Part shown: piece after piece, positions 25,878-35,427 of the stretch
Layout of the letters: each line of letters opens with the position of its first letter
Numbering within the stretch: the first letter of the stretch is position 1
From: Clostridium sp. AM30-24
GTDB lineage: Bacteria > Bacillota > Clostridia > Lachnospirales > Lachnospiraceae
Reading direction: 5' to 3'
DNA length: 64,000 nucleotides
Assembly: GCF_003480435.1 (NCBI RefSeq)
Contig: NZ_QUJB01000003.1
Coordinates: 62,001-126,000 of the forward strand
Notes under the pieces: model-generated
Told to the model about the DNA's origin: nothing
The model's database searches: none
The model's input: only the letters and a program-made list of their open reading frames with translations
Position numbers and translations under genes: made by a program

Positions 25878-25918
25878 AAAATGCCGGAAATGGGGAACTG
25901 CCTGTTTCCGGCATTTTT
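25878..25918. terminator. Intrinsic terminator after the oleate hydratase gene
   Basis: AAAATGCCGGAAA pairs perfectly with TTTCCGGCATTTT, followed by a T. The symmetrical A/T flanks allow either direction. Confidence 0.88.
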
Positions 25919-26171
25919 ATGCCCAAATATGCCGAAATTTTTGCGAACAGGGGAGATCCGCTGTACGTTCTGTTTTTTCCGCTTTGTTTTAAGAATTCGT
26001 AAGGGAAAAGAAATGGATTCCCCGAAGCATCTGCGGTAAGATAAGGTTATAAAAAGAAATAGTCCTGATACAGGAAAATTCCGGCTGCAAAGGGAAACAG
26101 AACGTGAATGCCGCATGTATGCGGTAAATAAAATCGAACGGTTATAAAAATTGATAAAGGAAGGGAAAAGT

Positions 26172-27809
26172 ATGAGAAAATATGGATTATATCTTCTGAT
26201 CGCAGTGAGTCTCATGACCAGCTGCCAGAAAAAAGATACAGTGACGGTGGATACAGCGGCGGAGACGACACAGGAGAGCAGTGAGACTGGATCCACAGCG
26301 GAACGTGAGCCGGAGAGTACGGTGGAGAGCATGTCGGGCACTGATCAGAACAGGAATATGGACGCGGATGCCCAGACGGACCGCTTCGCCCTGATCCCTA
26401 TCGCAGTAAGCGGGGAATATGACGGGGAATGGGATGACACAGACCAGACTCCGATCATCACATCGCGCTGCGACAAGGTCTATGTACAGGGGGACGGATA
26501 TGACGCGCTGAAGCAGTCGCTCATTTCCCTGAATAAAAACCTGGTCAGCCAGAATAAAGAGGAGTATGCCTCCTATAAAAAAGAAGCTGAGGATATGCGG
26601 AACAATTACCCGGATATGAAGCAGTCATATGTCTTCAATTATGAATTTAATCCGGTCCGCTTCGACCATACGGTCGTCAGTATGTACTGGCTGAAATATT
26701 ATGATCTGGGAGGCGCGCATCCAAGCTCTGTGACGGAATACCACAATTTCGATACGCAGACGGGAAAAGAGCTGGAACTTTGCGATGTAGTAAAAGATCT
26801 TCCGGGATTCCGGAAATATGTGAAGGAGGAGCTTTCTGACCAGAAGGCGGAGAAAGGATTATTCGAAGATTATGAAACAACCGTGGACAGTCTGTTTGCG
26901 GGGACAGATGGATATGGGCTGCTGGAATGGTGCATCACGAAAACAGGTGTGCGCATTCATTTTGACCAGTATGTTATCGCCTCATATGCGGCAGGAGCTG
27001 TTGAAGTGGAGGTTCCGTTCGCCGGAAATGAAACGATGTTCCGGACAGACTATATAGGGAAAAATTCAGAAGGCTGGGCGAAAAAGACCAGTCCCTGGGA
27101 GACTGTGACGTATGAGAAGGGGGAAACCGATACGTCGGTGAGCTATCATTTTGATGATGCTGCGGACGGGTATGGCACGAGAAATATTACGATCGAGCGG
27201 GAACAGGGCGGGAAGAAGGAAGAATTCACGATGGAACTCTATGGACAGCCTCAGGACGGCTGGATCGTCATGACGGATGACGGCCACCCATATCTCTACA
27301 CGGAGATCCAGAGCGAGAATGACTGGAGGACCATGGAAGTCTTTGACCTGAAGGGCGAAAAGATCCGTCATGTGGGTACATCGAATGACAGTCCTCATGG
27401 CGCCCTGTTAAATGATCCGGATGAGTTTTACCTTACCCGCAGGGTAGATGCTCTGGGTACATATGACGCTTACCGGAAATTCCATGTGGGTGAGAGCGGG
27501 ATGCCGGTGGCAGAGAATGAGGTGTATACAAAAGTCAATATCTGCGACTCGAAGGAGGAAGAGACGGCTCTGGTATCCACGAGGGAGCTTCCGGTGACGG
27601 TCTTTGACGGGAACGGGAAAGAAGAAAAGCTTCCGGCCGGAACAAAGTATTATGTCCGGGCGACAGATCTGGAAAACTTTGTGGACATGGAGCTCTCCGA
27701 TGGACGCAGATGCCGTCTGGCAGTGAAAAAGTCGGATAAAGGCTGGGGATTCGAGATCGACGGGGTGTATGAAGAGGATTGTTTTGAATTTATCCCGTAT
27801 GCTGGATAA
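26172..27809 (+). CDS. Lipoprotein with DUF3298/RsiV-like domain
   Basis: A 545-aa exported lipoprotein: signal peptide with lipobox LMTSC (Cys18), a Ser/Thr/Glu-rich linker to about residue 60, then a region with MYWLKYYDLGGAHPSS and FDTQTGKELELCDVV, which resembles DUF4163/DUF3298 domains of PdaC and RsiV. The C-terminal 250 residues are not recognised. RsiV-type domains bind lysozyme or peptidoglycan in some proteins. No sigma factor gene is adjacent, so an anti-sigma role is not supported. ATG 26172 is preferred over 26151 because of AAAGGAAGGG just upstream. The gap 25919-26171 holds nothing else. Confidence 0.75.
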   Translation: MRKYGLYLLIAVSLMTSCQKKDTVTVDTAAETTQESSETGSTAEREPESTVESMSGTDQNRNMDADAQTDRFALIPIAVSGEYDGEWDDTDQTPIITSRCDKVYVQGDGYDALKQSLISLNKNLVSQNKEEYASYKKEAEDMRNNYPDMKQSYVFNYEFNPVRFDHTVVSMYWLKYYDLGGAHPSSVTEYHNFDTQTGKELELCDVVKDLPGFRKYVKEELSDQKAEKGLFEDYETTVDSLFAGTDGYGLLEWCITKTGVRIHFDQYVIASYAAGAVEVEVPFAGNETMFRTDYIGKNSEGWAKKTSPWETVTYEKGETDTSVSYHFDDAADGYGTRNITIEREQGGKKEEFTMELYGQPQDGWIVMTDDGHPYLYTEIQSENDWRTMEVFDLKGEKIRHVGTSNDSPHGALLNDPDEFYLTRRVDALGTYDAYRKFHVGESGMPVAENEVYTKVNICDSKEEETALVSTRELPVTVFDGNGKEEKLPAGTKYYVRATDLENFVDMELSDGRRCRLAVKKSDKGWGFEIDGVYEEDCFEFIPYAG

Positions 27810-27924
27810 AAAGAATGTGTCATGGTGAATTTCCACACCGAACGCGCTCACCTGCTGTGATCTGCATCTTTTCGCGAACACGCATTCAGGAATGGGCGGA
27901 ATCCGGGAAAAACGTCGAAATGCA

Positions 27925-27952
27925 TTGACAAAACATATCCTCATGTTAAAAT
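27925..27952 (+). promoter_or_regulatory. Sigma-A promoter for the aldolase gene
   Basis: TTGACA (27925-27930), 16-bp spacer, TAAAAT (27947-27952). The region 27810-27924 contains no other feature. Confidence 0.75.
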
Positions 27953-28026
27953 GGACTTATATGACGATTTGTAGCTGTGAAAATACCAGGCAGTTACGAT
28001 TATTTGAAATACAGGAGGGGGAACCA

Positions 28027-28680
28027 ATGAAATTTTTCATTGATACAGCCAATGTGGATGAAATCCGCAAAGCAAATGACATGGGAGTGATCTGCGGAGT
28101 TACAACAAATCCGTCCCTGATCGCAAAAGAAGGAAAAGATTATGTTGAGACTTTAAAAGAGATCGCTTCTATCGTAGACGGACCGATCAGCGGTGAGGTA
28201 AAGGCAACAACAACAGACGCGGAGGGAATGATCGCGGAGGGCCGCGAGATCGCGAAGATCCATCCGAATATGGTCGTTAAGATCCCGATGACCATCGAAG
28301 GATTAAAGGCAACAAAAGTTCTTGCATCAGAAGGAATCAAGGTAAATGTGACTCTGATCTTCTCTGCAAATCAGGCACTTCTCGCAGCGAGAGCCGGTGC
28401 AGCTTACGTATCTCCGTTCTTAGGACGTCTCGATGATATCTCCCAGCCGGGTATCGATCTCATCGACACAGTTGCGGAAATCTTTGCTCTCCATGATATT
28501 GAGACAGAGATCATTGCGGCAAGTGTACGCCACACAATGCATGTGACAGAGTGCGCACTTGCAGGTGCTGATATTGCGACAGTTCCGTATAAGGTGATCG
28601 AGCAGATGACACATCACCCGTTAACAGATCAGGGAATTGAAAAATTCCGCAAAGACTATGAAGCAGTTTTCGGTAAATAA
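28027..28680 (+). CDS. fsa: Fructose-6-phosphate aldolase / small transaldolase (TalC-MipB type)
   Basis: A 217-aa TIM-barrel protein of the short transaldolase class. It starts [14 protein letters not shown], contains [13 protein letters not shown], and has the Schiff-base lysine in NMVVKIPMT at residue 85, the same position as in E. coli FSA. It may act as a transaldolase in the non-oxidative pentose phosphate pathway or as an aldolase; the sequence alone does not decide. An AGGAGG-like RBS is 6-8 nt upstream. The frame extends 45 codons further up without support. Confidence 0.92.
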   Translation: MKFFIDTANVDEIRKANDMGVICGVTTNPSLIAKEGKDYVETLKEIASIVDGPISGEVKATTTDAEGMIAEGREIAKIHPNMVVKIPMTIEGLKATKVLASEGIKVNVTLIFSANQALLAARAGAAYVSPFLGRLDDISQPGIDLIDTVAEIFALHDIETEIIAASVRHTMHVTECALAGADIATVPYKVIEQMTHHPLTDQGIEKFRKDYEAVFGK

Positions 28681-28694
28681 GGAAAATTCATGAG

Positions 28695-28718
28695 GACGCC
28701 TTAGGGCGTCTTTTTTTT
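28695..28718 (+). terminator. Intrinsic terminator after the aldolase gene
   Basis: GACGCC-TTAG-GGCGTC stem followed by eight T residues. Confidence 0.92.
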
Positions 28719-28786
28719 GCGCGCTTTTTCATGGTAAAGAGGTAGTGGACAGAATAAAATATGGAAAGAGAAAGGTAAAACAAAAA

Positions 28787-29686
28787 ATGGAAACATCAGC
28801 AAAACAAAACAGGGTAGCATCTGCTATCCTTCAGACCGCGATCATCCTGTTAGGCCTAACGGTCTACGCCGCGGGAGTTGTCCTCTTCATCCTCCCGTTA
28901 GATATGATCGCAGCGGGAACCACAGGACTGGGCCTTTTCGCACAGCATTTTTTCGCGATTCCGCTCTCCGGCTTCGTGGCAGCCTTCAATATCGTCATGT
29001 TCGGCATAGGATGGGTGGAACTCGGAAAAAAGTTCGCGGCGACTACCCTGATCGCGACCTTCTATTATCCGTTTATCCTGAACCGTTTAAGCGTGCTCGT
29101 GGGGGATTTTATATTCACAAAAGACCCGATGCTCTGCGCGATCTTCGCGGGGATCATGATCGGTTTCTCATTGGGGATCGTGATCCGTTCCGGCGCGTCC
29201 ACCGGTGGCATGGACATTCCGCCGCTTGTCCTGCAGAAACGCTTTAAGATCCCGGTATCCGTGTCCATGTATGCGTTCGATGTGACGATCCTCTTATCCC
29301 AGCTCCTTTTCCGTGACCGGGAGAAAATCCTCTACGGAATCATCATGGTCATGATCTACACCATGATCCTGGACAAGATGCTCGTGATGGGGAAAAAGCA
29401 GGTTCAGGCGAAGATCATCAGCGAGAAATATGAGGAGATCAACCTTGCGGTTCAGGAACAGCTTGACCGTGGGACGACCTTGTTTCAGGTGGAGGGCGGA
29501 CACCTTAGAAAGCCGTCCATGGCTGTTGTCACCGTTGTTTCCGGCAGGGAACTTCAGAAATTAAACCGCATCGTCATGGATATCGACGGTGAGGCATTCA
29601 TGGTAGTCCATCAGGTCGGAGAAGTCCGCGGCCGTGGCTTTACAGAGATGAAACGCCACCTGGAAGCGGCTGGTTTAAAAAATTAA
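28787..29686 (+). CDS. YitT family membrane protein (DUF161 + DUF2179)
   Basis: About 299 aa with five or six membrane segments in the first 200 residues and a soluble C-terminal DUF2179 domain (about 215-290, with GTTLFQVEGGH and GRGFTEMKRHLE). The segment RSGASTGGMDIPPLVLQ is conserved in the family. The function is not established; YitT proteins are frequent in Firmicutes. ATG 28787 is chosen over 28745 since the first hydrophobic segment begins soon after it. Confidence 0.88.
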   Translation: METSAKQNRVASAILQTAIILLGLTVYAAGVVLFILPLDMIAAGTTGLGLFAQHFFAIPLSGFVAAFNIVMFGIGWVELGKKFAATTLIATFYYPFILNRLSVLVGDFIFTKDPMLCAIFAGIMIGFSLGIVIRSGASTGGMDIPPLVLQKRFKIPVSVSMYAFDVTILLSQLLFRDREKILYGIIMVMIYTMILDKMLVMGKKQVQAKIISEKYEEINLAVQEQLDRGTTLFQVEGGHLRKPSMAVVTVVSGRELQKLNRIVMDIDGEAFMVVHQVGEVRGRGFTEMKRHLEAAGLKN

Positions 29687-29776
29687 GCTGTGTACGAGGA
29701 CTACGTTAGAAAAAAAGTTTCTTAATTTTTTCTGTCGAAAAAGCATAAAAATACTGCTAAGCAGGGGAAAAACTCC

Positions 29777-29805
29777 TTGAATTTTACGTCAAATCCGTTT
29801 ATCAT
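29777..29805 (+). promoter_or_regulatory. Sigma-A promoter of the decarboxylase/transcarboxylase operon
   Basis: TTGAAT (29777-29782), 17-bp spacer, TATCAT (29800-29805). Related motifs ATTTTACGTCAAAT (29781-29794) and ATTTTCGTCAATTT (29825-29838) flank the -10 and may be operator sites. Confidence 0.65.
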
Positions 29806-29861
29806 TAGAATAGGCAGAAATTTGATTTTCGTCAATTTAAGGAAAAATGGAGGACAGCAAA

Positions 29862-31292
29862 ATGACAAAAACGTCGGCAATCAACAGAATTCATGATTTG
29901 CTTGATGACAACAGCTTTGTTGAGGTTGGTGCTTATATTACTGCCAGAAGCACTGATTACAACATGCAGTCTCAGGAAACTCCTGCAGATGGTGTTGTTA
30001 CCGGTTATGGTACAATCAATGGCGCTCTCGTTTATGTGTACAGCCAGGATGCATCCGTAATGGGCGGATCCATCGGCGAAATGCACGCAAAGAAGATCGA
30101 GAAGCTCTATCATATGGCCATGAAAATGGGTGCGCCTATTATCGGGCTTGTTGACTGTGCAGGATTCAGACTTCAGGAAAACATGGATGCTCTGGACGGC
30201 TTCGGCAAACTTTATGTATGCCAGGCAATGGCATCCGGTGTGATCCCGCAGATTCAGGCTGTGTTTGGCAATTGCGGCGGCGGAATGGCAGTTGCATCTG
30301 AAATGGCTGATTTTACATTTATGGAGGAGAACGCAAAATTATTTGTGAACGCTCCGTTTGTAATCGCTGAGAACGATGCTGACAATTCCAGCGCTGAATA
30401 TCAGGCAAAAGAGACAGGAAATGTATGCGCAACTGGTTCCGAGAAAGATATTATGACCGAGATCAGAAACCTTGTTTCCATCCTCCCGGCTAACAACGAG
30501 GACGATATGTCTTACAGTGAATGTGAAGATGACTTAAACAGAATCTGCACAGATATTGAAAATTGCGCAGGCGATACATCCATCGCACTGTCTATGATCT
30601 CCGACGATGGCTTCTATATGGAAATGAAGAAGGACTATGCACCGGAGATGGTAACGGCATTTATCCGTTTAAACGGAGCTACCATCGGTTGTGTTGCAAA
30701 CCGCAGCGAAGTTTATACAGACGGCGAGAAGACTGCTTCCTATGACGCAGCCCTTACCGCGACAGGATGTGAGAAGGCAGCAGCGTTTGTTAATTTCTGC
30801 AACGCTTTCGAGATCCCGGTACTTACACTCGTCAATGTAGATGGCTACAAGAACTGCAAATGCAACGAGAAGAAGATCGCGAAAGCGGCTGCACGCCTGA
30901 CTTACGCGTTCGCTAACGCAGATGTTCCGAAGGTAACTGTCGTTGTCGGCAAGGCAAACGGAACAGCAGGTCTTACCATGAACAGCAAGTCCATCGGTTC
31001 TGACATTGTATACGCATGGAAGAACGCGAAGATCGGAGTTATGGAAGCAGCACCGGCTGTGAAGATCATGTATGCTGACGAGATCGCGAAGGCTGACAAT
31101 GCGGCAGCCCTGATCAATGAGAAGACAGCACAGTATAATGAGATGCAGGCAAGCGCTCTCGCGGCAGCAAAGAGAGGATATGCAGATGATATCATCGAGG
31201 CTTCCGAGACAAGACAGCGTGTAGCCGCTGCATTTGAGATGCTGTTCACAAAAAGAGAGGATCGTCCGTCCAAAAAGCACGGAACGATCTAA
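29862..31292 (+). CDS. MmdA-like carboxyltransferase subunit (acyl-CoA carboxylase beta type)
   Basis: A 476-aa crotonase-fold carboxyltransferase related to MmdA, the 12S transcarboxylase subunit and PccB. These enzymes exchange a carboxyl group between biotin and an acyl-CoA. The N-terminal half has MGGSIGEMHAKKIEKLYHMA and the oxyanion-loop segment FGNCGGGMAVASEMADF. The C-terminal half has KANGTAGLTMNSK followed by GSDIVYAWKNAKIGVMEA. At 476 aa it is somewhat shorter than typical MmdA (about 510). ATG 29862 follows GGAGGA; ATG 29847 overlaps that RBS. It is the first of five genes. Confidence 0.85.
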   Translation: MTKTSAINRIHDLLDDNSFVEVGAYITARSTDYNMQSQETPADGVVTGYGTINGALVYVYSQDASVMGGSIGEMHAKKIEKLYHMAMKMGAPIIGLVDCAGFRLQENMDALDGFGKLYVCQAMASGVIPQIQAVFGNCGGGMAVASEMADFTFMEENAKLFVNAPFVIAENDADNSSAEYQAKETGNVCATGSEKDIMTEIRNLVSILPANNEDDMSYSECEDDLNRICTDIENCAGDTSIALSMISDDGFYMEMKKDYAPEMVTAFIRLNGATIGCVANRSEVYTDGEKTASYDAALTATGCEKAAAFVNFCNAFEIPVLTLVNVDGYKNCKCNEKKIAKAAARLTYAFANADVPKVTVVVGKANGTAGLTMNSKSIGSDIVYAWKNAKIGVMEAAPAVKIMYADEIAKADNAAALINEKTAQYNEMQASALAAAKRGYADDIIEASETRQRVAAAFEMLFTKREDRPSKKHGTI

Positions 31293-31309
31293 TATGAGGT
31301 GGCTGAAAT

Positions 31310-32104
31310 ATGAAACAGAGAATTAGAAGAATCTGGCTTGCACTCTGCATGGCAGTTTGTCTCTTCGCGCTTGCAGGATGCTCTGCAGCCGCTGACACCG
31401 CTGAAACAATCGATCCGCAGATCGAAATGGCGATGCAGTCCGGCTCCCAGCAGTACCTGGATCTGTTCAACCAGATGGATGATGCTTCCATCGAACAGGC
31501 CCTTGCAACAAGCGTAAAGAACAAAGATACTGTTATGGAGAATGCGTTAAAATCCTGGGATTCCATTAAGGATGACCTTGGCGCGTTCGTTTCCAGCGAG
31601 ACAGCAGTCGTTACAAAAGGTGATGACGGCTATATCGCAAGAATGAACACCGTTTACGAGAAGAGAGCGATGGAATTCACTCTGATCGCGGACGAAGATC
31701 TCAGCAAAGTTGAGACAATTTCCTTCTCCCCGGTTTACACAACAGGCGAGAAGATGGCGAAAGCCGGAATGAATACCTTAATGGGTATGGGCGTTGTTTT
31801 CGTAGTCCTGATCTTCATCAGCTGGCTGATCAGCATGTTCAAATACATCAGCGTATTTGAGGCAAAGATGAAAGCGAAGAAGAATGCGGCAGCGGCAGCA
31901 CCTGTGGCAGCACCAGCAGCACCGGCCCCTGCAGCAGCACCGGCTCCGACAGCAGCTCCGGCTGAGGAGGAGAACCTTACCGATGATACAGAACTCGTTT
32001 CCGTAATCACAGCAGCAATCGCAGCTTACGAGGGAAAAGAGACTGTTGACAACGGACTTGTAGTCCGCTCCATCAAACGTGTTTCTAACAGAAACTGGAA
32101 TTAA
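31310..32104 (+). CDS. OadG-like gamma subunit with lipoprotein-type N-terminal domain
   Basis: 264 aa. A signal peptide with lipobox ALAGC (Cys24) is followed by an extracytoplasmic domain of about 120 residues. A membrane segment comes next (about 160-180, GMGVVFVVLIFISWLISMF), then an Ala/Pro-rich linker (about 197-222) and a short C-terminal tail. Classical OadG is about 80 aa, with one membrane helix and an Ala/Pro linker, and anchors the pump complex. The exported N-terminal half is extra. The gene lies 17 bp after the MmdA-like gene. Confidence 0.8.
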   Translation: MKQRIRRIWLALCMAVCLFALAGCSAAADTAETIDPQIEMAMQSGSQQYLDLFNQMDDASIEQALATSVKNKDTVMENALKSWDSIKDDLGAFVSSETAVVTKGDDGYIARMNTVYEKRAMEFTLIADEDLSKVETISFSPVYTTGEKMAKAGMNTLMGMGVVFVVLIFISWLISMFKYISVFEAKMKAKKNAAAAAPVAAPAAPAPAAAPAPTAAPAEEENLTDDTELVSVITAAIAAYEGKETVDNGLVVRSIKRVSNRNWN

Positions 32105-32125
32105 TATTATCAGGAGGAAATCACA

Positions 32126-32521
32126 ATGAAAAATTATACAATCACAGTAAACGGTAATGTATATGAAGTAACAGTAGAAGAGGGCTTCACAGGCGCAGCT
32201 TCCGCACCGAAGGCAGCAGCACCGGCTCCGAAGGCAGCACCGGCAGCAGCACCGAAGGCAGCTCCGGCACCGGCAGCAGCTCCGGCAGCTCCGGCTGGCG
32301 CAGCAGGCGCAGTAGCAGTTACAGCTCCGATGCCGGGTAAGATCCTTGGCGTTAAGGCATCTGCAGGTCAGGCTGTTAAGAGAGGTCAGGTTCTCCTGAT
32401 CCTTGAAGCTATGAAGATGGAGAACGAGATCGTTGCTCCGCAGGACGGCACTGTTGCAACAATCAACGTTGCTGTTGGTGATTCCGTAGAGCCGGGTGCT
32501 ACACTCGCTACATTAAACTAA
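32126..32521 (+). CDS. Biotin carboxyl carrier protein
   Basis: 131 aa with a short N-terminal strand region, an Ala/Pro/Lys linker (about 27-60) and a biotinyl domain with the EAMKMEN motif (biotin on Lys97). It would shuttle CO2 between the carboxyltransferases and the OadB pump, like GcdC/MmdC or the 1.3S transcarboxylase subunit. It is the only biotin domain in the cluster, so both carboxyltransferases presumably share it. Confidence 0.95.
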   Translation: MKNYTITVNGNVYEVTVEEGFTGAASAPKAAAPAPKAAPAAAPKAAPAPAAAPAAPAGAAGAVAVTAPMPGKILGVKASAGQAVKRGQVLLILEAMKMENEIVAPQDGTVATINVAVGDSVEPGATLATLN

Positions 32522-32559
32522 TTTTCTGCTGACTGCAGATTCCACATGGAGGGATTAAC

Positions 32560-33708
32560 ATGGAATACATTCAAAATACACTTTTGAATCTTCTTCAGCA
32601 GACAGCATTCCTGAATTTAAGCGTAGGAAACCTGATCATGATCTTAGTTGCGTGTATCTTCCTTTACCTTGCGATCGGAAAAGGATTTGAGCCGCTTCTT
32701 CTTGTACCGATTTCCTTTGGTATGCTGCTTGTAAATATCTACCCGGATATTATGCTGAGCATTGAAGATTCTTCTAACGGAGTTGGAGGACTTCTTCACT
32801 ACTTCTATTTACTGGATGAGTGGAGTATTCTTCCGTCCCTGATCTTCATGGGTGTAGGCGCGATGACAGACTTCGGTCCGCTGATCGCTAACCCGAAGAG
32901 CTTCCTTTTAGGCGCTGCCGCACAGTTCGGTATCTACGCCGCTTACTTTATGGCTATTTTCATGGGCTTCAACGACAAGGCAGCCGCAGCGATCTCCATC
33001 ATCGGTGGTGCTGATGGCCCAACATCCATCTTCCTTGCAGGTAAGCTTGGACAGACTGAGTTCATGGGACCGATCGCCGTAGCAGCTTACTCCTACATGG
33101 CCCTCGTTCCGATCATTCAGCCGCCGATCATGAAACTCTTAACAACGGAAGAAGAGAGAAAGATCAAGATGGAACAGCTTCGTCCGGTATCCAAACTTGA
33201 GAAGATCCTCTTCCCGGTTATCGTTACGATCGTAGTTTGTATGATCCTTCCGACAACAGCTCCGCTCGTTGGTATGCTTATGGTTGGTAACCTCTTCCGC
33301 GAGTCTGGCGTTGTTAAACAGTTACAGGAGACAGCTTCCAACGCTCTTATGTACATCGTTGTAATCGTTCTCGGTCTTTCCGTTGGCGCTACAACAAGTG
33401 CTGAGAGATTCTTAAAAGTTACAACTATCAAGATCGTTATCCTTGGACTTATCGCGTTCGCGTTCGGTACAGCAGCCGGCGTTATCTTTGGTAAGCTCAT
33501 GTGCAAGGTAACTGGTGGTAAGGTTAATCCGTTAATCGGTTCTGCCGGAGTATCCGCAGTTCCGATGGCAGCCCGTGTATCCCAGAAGGTTGGTTCTGAG
33601 GCAGATCCGACAAACTTCCTTCTTATGCACGCAATGGGACCGAACGTAGCCGGCGTTATCGGTACAGCAGTTGCTGCAGGTACCTTCATGGCTATCTTCG
33701 GAGTTTAA
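32560..33708 (+). CDS. oadB: Sodium-pumping decarboxylase beta subunit (OadB/MmdB/GcdB family)
   Basis: A 382-aa polytopic membrane protein with about nine hydrophobic segments. The central motif [15 protein letters not shown] (about 146-160) carries the Asp (about 152) that is essential for carboxybiotin decarboxylation coupled to Na+ export in Klebsiella Oad[18 protein letters not shown] and [17 protein letters not shown] are also conserved. It converts decarboxylation energy to a Na+ gradient. Confidence 0.95.
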   Translation: MEYIQNTLLNLLQQTAFLNLSVGNLIMILVACIFLYLAIGKGFEPLLLVPISFGMLLVNIYPDIMLSIEDSSNGVGGLLHYFYLLDEWSILPSLIFMGVGAMTDFGPLIANPKSFLLGAAAQFGIYAAYFMAIFMGFNDKAAAAISIIGGADGPTSIFLAGKLGQTEFMGPIAVAAYSYMALVPIIQPPIMKLLTTEEERKIKMEQLRPVSKLEKILFPVIVTIVVCMILPTTAPLVGMLMVGNLFRESGVVKQLQETASNALMYIVVIVLGLSVGATTSAERFLKVTTIKIVILGLIAFAFGTAAGVIFGKLMCKVTGGKVNPLIGSAGVSAVPMAARVSQKVGSEADPTNFLLMHAMGPNVAGVIGTAVAAGTFMAIFGV

Positions 33709-33774
33709 TTGGAACCGAAACTTTTAATATAGGGAGGTCTGCCCGGGCAGATCTCCCGGTAGGAGGATAATAAA

Positions 33775-35187
33775 ATGGCAGAAGTTCAGAAAAAGCCGGT
33801 TAAGATCGTTGAGACCGTTCTTCGTGATGCGCATCAGTCTCTCCTTGCAACAAGAATGACGACTGATCAGATGCTTCCGATCGTTGACAAAATGGATAAA
33901 GTTGGCTACTACGCAGTAGAATGCTGGGGCGGCGCTACTTTTGATGCCTGCCTGCGTTTCCTGAAGGAAGATCCGTGGGAGAGACTCAGAAAACTGAGAG
34001 CTGGATTCAAGAACACGAAGCTTCAGATGCTGTTCCGTGGTCAGAATATCCTTGGATACAATCATTATGCAGATGATGTGGTTGAGTACTTTGTACAGAA
34101 ATCCATCGCAAATGGTATTGATATTATCCGTATTTTTGACTGCCTGAATGATATCAGAAACCTTGAGACTGCCGTTAAGGCAACAAAAAAGGAAGGCGGA
34201 CATGCCCAGATCGCCCTTTGCTATACATTAGGCGATGCGTATACACTTGATTACTGGAAGAATATCGCTTCCGAGATCGAGAGCATGGGCGCTGATTCCC
34301 TCTGCATCAAGGATATGGCAGGTCTGTTAACTCCGTATGCGGCTACTGAGCTTGTTACGGCATTAAAACAGGGTACAAAGCTGCCGATCGACCTGCACAC
34401 GCACTATACCTCCGGTGTTGCTTCCATGACATATTTAAAGGCTGTGGAAGCAGGCTGCGATATCATTGACTGCGCAATGTCTCCGCTGGCTCTCGGTACA
34501 TCCCAGCCGGCAACTGAAGTTATGGTTGAGACATTCCGCGGCACCAAGTATGATACTAGCTATGACCAGAATCTGCTTGCAGAGATCACCGATTACTTCA
34601 CACCGATCCGTGAGGAAGCTTTAAAGAGCGGCCTTCTGAACCCGAAGGTTCTCGGTGTAAACATCAAGACGCTCCAGTATCAGGTACCGGGCGGAATGCT
34701 TTCCAACCTTGTTTCCCAGTTAAAGGAAGCTGGCCAGGAAGACAAGTACCGCGCAGTGCTTGAGGAGATCCCGAGAGTAAGAAAAGACTTCGGTGAGCCG
34801 CCGCTTGTAACTCCGTCCTCCCAGATCGTTGGTACACAGGCTGTATTGAACGTTCTTGCCGGCGAGAGATATAAGATGGTTCCGAAGGAGTCCAAGAAGA
34901 TCATGATGGGCGAATTTGGTAAGACGGTAAAACCGTTCAACAAAGAAGTCCAGAAGAAGATCATCGGCGATGCAACTCCGATCACCTGTCGTCCAGCAGA
35001 TCTGATCGAGCCGCAGCTGCCGAAATTCGAGAAGGAATGCGCACAGTGGAAGCAGCAGGATGAGGATGTATTATCCTATGCTCTGTTCCCGGCTGTAGCA
35101 AAAGACTTCTTCGAGTACCGTGAAGCCCAGCAGACAAAGGTTGACCGCAAGGTTGCTGATAAGGAAAGCAAGGCTTATCCGGTATAA
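33775..35187 (+). CDS. Oxaloacetate decarboxylase alpha / 5S-type carboxyltransferase without biotin domain
   Basis: A 470-aa DRE-TIM carboxyltransferase. The motif TVLRDAHQSLLATRM (about 13-27), the lysine in LCIKDMAG that is carbamylated in the family, and the metal ligands in DLHTHYTSGVASM are intact. It would transfer the carboxyl group of oxaloacetate (or accept it from carboxybiotin to pyruvate). It stops after the conserved carboxylase domain and lacks the C-terminal biotinyl domain of OadA, matching the separate carrier gene in the operon. It is the last gene before a strong terminator. Confidence 0.93.
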   Translation: MAEVQKKPVKIVETVLRDAHQSLLATRMTTDQMLPIVDKMDKVGYYAVECWGGATFDACLRFLKEDPWERLRKLRAGFKNTKLQMLFRGQNILGYNHYADDVVEYFVQKSIANGIDIIRIFDCLNDIRNLETAVKATKKEGGHAQIALCYTLGDAYTLDYWKNIASEIESMGADSLCIKDMAGLLTPYAATELVTALKQGTKLPIDLHTHYTSGVASMTYLKAVEAGCDIIDCAMSPLALGTSQPATEVMVETFRGTKYDTSYDQNLLAEITDYFTPIREEALKSGLLNPKVLGVNIKTLQYQVPGGMLSNLVSQLKEAGQEDKYRAVLEEIPRVRKDFGEPPLVTPSSQIVGTQAVLNVLAGERYKMVPKESKKIMMGEFGKTVKPFNKEVQKKIIGDATPITCRPADLIEPQLPKFEKECAQWKQQDEDVLSYALFPAVAKDFFEYREAQQTKVDRKVADKESKAYPV

Positions 35188-35228
35188 TTTTGCAGTAAAT
35201 CTAAATATCAATTGACGAAAAAATGAAG

Positions 35229-35262
35229 TCCGGCATTTCCGTGAGGAGGTGCCGGATTTTTT
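35229..35262 (+). terminator. Intrinsic terminator of the decarboxylase operon
   Basis: TCCGGCA and TGCCGGA form the stem, followed by TTTTTT. The next 8 nt, ATGCGCAC, match the start of hairpin C in the structured repeat, but nothing more does. Confidence 0.9.
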
Positions 35263-35336
35263 ATGCGCACTTTTTTAATTTTTCATTAAGAAAATGCGGC
35301 AATATTTGGAATTTGTGTGAAGTTTCCCATACGCAG

Positions 35337-35366
35337 TTGACAGGAAAGTCCATTTGTCTTTATAAT
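35337..35366 (+). promoter_or_regulatory. Sigma-A promoter for the glucosaminidase gene
   Basis: TTGACA (35337-35342), 18-bp spacer, TATAAT (35361-35366). Confidence 0.82.
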
Positions 35367-35427
35367 GGGTATGATGTCGGTTTTCTGCTAAAATTTCATA
35401 AAACCGGCAGTGGGAGAAAAAAATAAC

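Noticed and set aside
35263..35270. ATGCGCAC after the decarboxylase terminator as a fifth repeat copy
   Set aside because: Only 8 nt match the repeat core and the following bases are T/A-rich; it could be chance. Noted because it also follows a terminator T-run.
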